From: Avimuribaculum sp964395975
GTDB taxonomy: Bacteria; Bacteroidota; Bacteroidia; Bacteroidales; Muribaculaceae
Reading direction: 5' to 3'
NCBI GenBank assembly: GCA_964395975.1
Contig: CAYNBZ010000076.1
Location: 1-8,615, forward strand
DNA: 8,615 nucleotides
In this document: positions 5,699-8,615 of the stretch, piece after piece
How the letters are laid out: every line of letters begins with the position of its first letter
How positions within the stretch are numbered: the first letter of the stretch is position 1
Notes under the pieces: model-generated
Database searches by the model: none
Told to the model about the DNA's origin: nothing
Seen by the model: the letters and a program-made list of their open reading frames with translations, nothing else
Made by a program: the position numbers and the translations under genes

Positions 5699-6880
5699 TT
5701 ATTGCACTTGTTTTTGTTGCTCGGCATTGTATCTGTTTCCGGTGATAGGAATGGCATCGACAGCATCTTCGAACCTTTGCCATTCGTCAGCGGTTAATGA
5801 AAATTCGAGCGTGCGCAAGTTCTCTTCAAGGTGTGATAATTTGGTCGTCCCTGGTATTGGAACAATCCATGGTGCCTTCTGCAATAGCCAGCCGAGTGCA
5901 AGTTGTGCCGAGGTCATGCCGTATTCTCTTCCGAAACGTTGCAGGACATTTACGACGCGGTAATTGGCTCGCATCGCTTCGGGTGTGAATCGTGGTAGTG
6001 TGGGGCGGTTGTCGTTGTCAGGGTCGAATTGTGTGTATTCGTTCAAGTCGCCACCAAGAAAGCCGCGATTCATAGGGCTGTAAGGTACAAAACCAATGCC
6101 TAATTCACGGCAAATATCCAGCACGCCGTTTCTTTCCACATCGCGGTGCATCAAGTGGTATTCGCTTTGGATGGCTGTCAATGGGCATATCGCATGAGCC
6201 TTGCGGATGGTGTCGGCGTTTACTTCGCACATTCCCCAATGCAACACCTTGCCCTCTTTGATAAGGTCTTGCAGTGTGCCTGCAACATCTTCAACGGGTG
6301 TGTTCGGGTCAAAACGGTGTTGGTAGAACAGTGGGATGGCATCAGTGCGCAATCGTTTCAACGATTCTTCACAATAACGGCGTATGGTGGCAGGGCGACT
6401 GTCTTGCCGACCGGTAGCCTTGCCGTTTACTACTTCATGTCCGAATTTGGTGGTGACATTTACCTTGCCATGGAATTCGCCTAATGCTTCTCCGGCAAGC
6501 TCTTCATTGTTCAAAGGTCCATATATAATTGCGGTATCGAAAAGAGTTACCCCCCTGTCCATGGCATCATGCAGCAAGCGAATGCAGTGTTTTTTGTCGG
6601 GATGCCAACTACGGTTGTATGTCATGCCCATAACACCGAATCCCAATGCCGATACTTCGAAAGCTGCATTGCCGGTGCCGAGTGTGCGATGAGAAGTGAT
6701 TGTTGCGGCTTTCACATTACCGATTGATGTGGTTGTTCCTTCTGTTGTCGCCCGCGTGGCAGCTTGCATCTTTTCCAAGGCCGGAGAAACGGCCAATACC
6801 GCTCCAACAGTTGCCGCTGTTTTCAAAAAACTGCGACGGCTGATACCATTTTTCTTGTTCGGGACTTCTATTTTATTCAT
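5699..6880 (-). CDS. Aldo/keto reductase with twin-arginine (Tat) signal peptide
   Basis: This is an NAD(P)H-dependent carbonyl reductase of the aldo/keto reductase superfamily, 393 aa. The N terminus has a Tat signal: S14-R15-R16-S17-F18-L19-K20, then a hydrophobic stretch (21-33, with AATVGAVLAVSPA) and a possible cleavage near MQA-AT (about 40). A Thr/Ala-rich linker leads to the barrel from about residue 66. The catalytic tetrad is visible as D115 (LFDTA), Y120 (IYG), K145 (TTKFG) and H188 (YQHRFDP). The cofactor-binding end is PIPGTTKLSHLEENLRTL (341-358). Export through Tat would fit a folded protein carrying its nucleotide cofactor. The start ATG overlaps the acetyltransferase stop by 4 nt (ATGA), so the two are probably co-translated. 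The substrate cannot be predicted. No clear terminator is seen in the 180 nt that follow. Confidence 0.9.
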   Translation of the reverse strand: MNKIEVPNKKNGISRRSFLKTAATVGAVLAVSPALEKMQAATRATTEGTTTSIGNVKAATITSHRTLGTGNAAFEVSALGFGVMGMTYNRSWHPDKKHCIRLLHDAMDRGVTLFDTAIIYGPLNNEELAGEALGEFHGKVNVTTKFGHEVVNGKATGRQDSRPATIRRYCEESLKRLRTDAIPLFYQHRFDPNTPVEDVAGTLQDLIKEGKVLHWGMCEVNADTIRKAHAICPLTAIQSEYHLMHRDVERNGVLDICRELGIGFVPYSPMNRGFLGGDLNEYTQFDPDNDNRPTLPRFTPEAMRANYRVVNVLQRFGREYGMTSAQLALGWLLQKAPWIVPIPGTTKLSHLEENLRTLEFSLTADEWQRFEDAVDAIPITGNRYNAEQQKQVQ

Positions 6881-7449
6881 TGTTTTTTCGGTTTGATTTC
6901 TTTGATAACTTTTGCAGGGTTGCCGGCAACGACCGTCATTGGTGGTACGGAGTGTGTCACTACACTGTTTGCACCTACTATTGAGCCATATCCGATTGTT
7001 ACGCCCGGAAGTATAGTAGAATTAATACCTATCCACACCTTGTCTTCAATGACGATAGGGCGTCCGTAAGTGGCACTGCGATTGTCGGGATCGGGGTCGT
7101 GATTTATGGTAATGAGGTTTACCTTTGGGGCTATAAACACATCGTTGCCCAATGTGATGCCACCACGGTCAAAAAATGTGCATCCTTGCTGAATCCAGCA
7201 CCCCTTGCCGATGTAGATGTTTTTCCCATAATCGACATAAAAAGGAGGTAATAGCGTGACCGATGGATCTATGTCCTTGCCTGTGATACGGCTCAAGTAG
7301 TCACGTACTTCATCGGGGGTGTGGTAACCGGAGTTCAATTCGTTGGCAAGTTTCATGGTATCCCATATTGCGTTGATTAACTTGTCATATCCTTTCTCGT
7401 TGGGAGAAACCATCTCGCCTGACAGGTCTTTGTGAAAAATATCGTCCAT
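6877..7449 (-). CDS. Hexapeptide-repeat O-acetyltransferase (maltose/galactoside acetyltransferase type)
   Basis: This is an acetyl-CoA-dependent O-acetyltransferase of the left-handed beta-helix family, 190 aa, probably a trimer in the cytoplasm. After an alpha-helical N-terminal part (about 17-55), hexapeptide repeats run from about 76 to 176. Examples are IYIGKGCWIQQGC (78-90), ITLGNDVFIAPKV (98-110), VWIGINSTILPGVTI (138-152) and SIVGANSVV (156-164). The catalytic histidine is H117 in TINHDPDPDNR, matching the T-H-P-x-D-P loop of LacA/Maa enzymes. The C-terminal VVAGNPAKVIKEI (173-185) is typical. Substrate is probably a sugar or other hydroxyl compound, but this cannot be specified. The GNPA-ending family also contains nodulation NodL-type enzymes. 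The gene has its own promoter-like box at 7474-7481 and is coupled to the reductase by a 4-nt overlap. Confidence 0.88.
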   Translation of the reverse strand: MDDIFHKDLSGEMVSPNEKGYDKLINAIWDTMKLANELNSGYHTPDEVRDYLSRITGKDIDPSVTLLPPFYVDYGKNIYIGKGCWIQQGCTFFDRGGITLGNDVFIAPKVNLITINHDPDPDNRSATYGRPIVIEDKVWIGINSTILPGVTIGYGSIVGANSVVTHSVPPMTVVAGNPAKVIKEIKPKKQ

Positions 7450-7473
7450 AACTTATCCGATTGATTTATACCG

Positions 7474-7481
7474 CAAAGTTA
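7474..7481 (-). promoter_or_regulatory. Candidate -7 promoter box for the acetyltransferase-reductase pair
   Basis: The minus strand reads TAACTTTG, an exact TAnnTTTG match, 25 bp upstream of the acetyltransferase ATG. This would give a short leader of roughly 20 nt. No TTG-type -33 element is evident 19-21 bp further upstream, which would be consistent with an activator-dependent promoter. Confidence 0.5.
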
Positions 7482-7505
7482 TGGTTGAAATGCTTCTTCG
7501 ATTTT

Positions 7506-7544
7506 GTTTTATGGCTCAATTTGTTTTGTTACAGAGTTCAATTT
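7506..7544. promoter_or_regulatory. Possible AraC-type operator: 17-bp direct repeat with 22-bp period
   Basis: Positions 7506-7522 and 7528-7544 match at 12 of 17 bases with an exact 22-bp offset. Each ends in the identical 7-mer TCAATTT. AraC-family proteins usually bind direct repeats about two helical turns apart just upstream of the promoter. This pair lies 25-63 bp upstream of the -7 box at 7474-7481 and next to an AraC-family gene. Low sequence complexity (many T) means chance is possible. Confidence 0.35.
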
Positions 7545-8364
7545 ATGTCACTCGGTTTGTTGGTGATAAGCCATACATGGCTTTGTAGGCTTTGGAAAAG
7601 TGTGACAGATTCTTGAATCCGACATAATGGCATATGTCGGTTACGCGCATTGCCCCCAGTTTTAAGAGTTCATGTGCTGCTTCCAATCGGCGGCGAATGA
7701 GCCACTTGCGAGGTGTCAGGTCACTGATTTTTTTGAAATCTCGTTTGAAAGTGGCGAGACTGCGCCCCGTGTAACTTGCAATTTCTTTCATCGACAAGTC
7801 GCACATGTAATTTTCGTTCAAATAATCGAGAATGTCGATTTTCCATGGCTCGACAAAATCGAATAGCGACGCATATAAGTTCTTGTCGGTATTAAGCAGC
7901 ACGTATAACCCTTCTGTCATTTTTAATTTCAACAACTCATCCGAAGGCTTCACGCCCGTATCGAAATACGGCATGACCGATTCAAATAGGCTTTTAATAT
8001 CGGGACGCTCACGAGGCAACAGTCGCAAACTTGTTTTTTCACGGCATGCTCTCGTTGGCAAATTTTTTTTGTCAAGCGATTGGTAAAATTCGCGTAAAAA
8101 TTGTTTGTTGAATTTCAGTACCACTGAGTGGTAAGGTTTCCCTTCTTCGACATGTTTTTGCAGCCACATCCGATTGTCACGACGCATGAAGGCGCAATCT
8201 CCTTTGTTCAAGATGGTTTTCTTCCCACGTTCTTCGATCTCTAATCTTCCTGAACACAAGTATATTAGTGTGTGTTCACGATTTTCGTGAGCGCAGCTGC
8301 GGTCATCGGTGAAATAACTTGCAATGAGCACATTCGAGCAATTAAACACATCTAAATTTTCCAT
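7543..8364 (-). CDS. AraC-family transcriptional regulator
   Basis: This is a DNA-binding regulator of 273 aa from the preferred ATG. The N-terminal half has a cupin-like sensing region, including HTLIYLCSGRLEIEE (31-45) and NKGDCAFMRRDN (53-64). The C-terminal AraC/XylS domain (about 172-271) holds two helix-turn-helix units: LSMKEIASYTGRSLATFKRD (190-209) and MRVTDICHYVGFKNLSHFSK (239-258), followed by YGLSP. The ATG at 8362-8364 is preceded by AAGG (8374-8377) with a 9-nt spacer, which supports it. The open frame also reaches a TTG at 8380-8382, six bases from the previous stop. The upstream gene is a second AraC-type regulator. The acetyltransferase and reductase genes follow in the same direction, making them its likeliest targets. 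The effector is unknown. The N-terminal half is poorly matched to any regulator I know by name. Confidence 0.9.
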   Translation of the reverse strand: MENLDVFNCSNVLIASYFTDDRSCAHENREHTLIYLCSGRLEIEERGKKTILNKGDCAFMRRDNRMWLQKHVEEGKPYHSVVLKFNKQFLREFYQSLDKKNLPTRACREKTSLRLLPRERPDIKSLFESVMPYFDTGVKPSDELLKLKMTEGLYVLLNTDKNLYASLFDFVEPWKIDILDYLNENYMCDLSMKEIASYTGRSLATFKRDFKKISDLTPRKWLIRRRLEAAHELLKLGAMRVTDICHYVGFKNLSHFSKAYKAMYGLSPTNRVT

Positions 8365-8388
8365 GTCCGTCTGCCTTGTCAAGAATTT

Positions 8389-8615
8389 TCATTCGTATAT
8401 TCCATTATGATAGTCTTGCAAATATTGCGTGAAAGTCTTTCCTGTATGTTGTTTGAAGAAACGCATCAGGTGGCTGGGGTCGGAGAAATGGAAATCGTAT
8501 GCCAATTGGCTGACGGTGCGGTTGGAAAACAGCAACTCATTCTTCAATTCCTCCAGCAGCCGTTGTTTCAGCAGGTGGGTGGCCGACACCCCGAACTGTG
8601 CCATGACCGAAGCGT
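8389..8615 (-). CDS. AraC-family transcriptional regulator, C-terminal part (5' end outside window)
   Basis: This is the last roughly 75 residues of an AraC/XylS-type regulator. The frame stays open to the window edge, so the internal ATG at 8602-8604 is not taken as the start. The visible part includes VSATHLLKQR, which looks like the recognition helix of the first helix-turn-helix. The second unit is TVSQLAYDFHFSDPSHLMRFF, followed by KQHTGKTFTQYL, all typical of the family's C terminus. It ends 24 nt before the ATG of the next regulator gene. The two may be a tandem pair in one transcript. The sensing domain cannot be seen, so nothing can be said of its signal. Confidence 0.88.
   Translation of the reverse strand, partial: ASVMAQFGVSATHLLKQRLLEELKNELLFSNRTVSQLAYDFHFSDPSHLMRFFKQHTGKTFTQYLQDYHNGIYE

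Noticed and set aside
8365..8382. TTG start for the complete AraC regulator, six residues longer
   Set aside because: The ATG at 8362-8364 has an AAGG with a 9-nt spacer, while the TTG has nothing comparable.
1..8615. CRISPR array, insertion sequence, tRNA, phage or defence system
   Set aside because: No tandem repeats with spacers, transposase, integrase, cloverleaf or defence-protein motif was seen on either strand. The content is biosynthetic and regulatory.

Overview
The window looks like a chromosomal segment of a member of the Bacteroidota, most likely order Bacteroidales. The evidence is three-fold. The gene order argR - GNAT acyltransferase - argG - argC - argD - proC is, as far as I recall, the arrangement seen in Bacteroides and relatives. 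Two start regions carry TAnnTTTG-type -7 promoter boxes. Most genes lack strong Shine-Dalgarno sites. Family and species cannot be read from the sequence. Every recognisable gene lies on the minus strand, so transcription runs from high to low coordinates, and all reading frames inside the window are intact.

Region 1 (8615 to 5699) is an accessory-looking cluster. It holds the 3' end of one AraC-type regulator, a complete second AraC-type regulator, a left-handed beta-helix (hexapeptide) sugar-type O-acetyltransferase, and an aldo/keto reductase with a twin-arginine export signal. The last two genes overlap by 4 nt (ATGA) and are probably co-expressed. A good TAnnTTTG box lies just ahead of the acetyltransferase, and upstream of it is a 17-bp direct repeat with a 22-bp period, the kind of layout AraC-family proteins bind. 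The substrate is not evident.

Region 2 (5698 to 5519) is a 180-nt control region. It contains a near-consensus ARG box (17 of 18 positions), a candidate -7 box and a 13-bp hairpin in the presumed 5' leader of argR.

Region 3 (5518 to 164) is a compact arginine operon: ArgR repressor, a GNAT proposed to be the N-acylglutamate synthase, argininosuccinate synthase, N-acyl-glutamyl-phosphate reductase, acylornithine aminotransferase, then pyrroline-5-carboxylate reductase for proline. Gaps are 88, 21, 1, 12 and 70 nt. The 70-nt gap before proC holds a perfect 12-bp inverted repeat. argB, the transcarbamylase, argH and argJ/argE are not in the window. In Bacteroides the transcarbamylase is known to use N-succinylornithine, so these 'acetyl' enzymes may work on succinylated intermediates.

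Region 4 (163 to 1) has no gene. It holds a strong hairpin terminator that reads best on the plus strand and probably ends a gene lying to the left, plus a small inverted repeat made of two DnaA-box-like 9-mers.

No wholly new system is evident. The points most worth a second look are the ARG box, the two hairpins, and the Cys-rich acyltransferase of the arginine operon.
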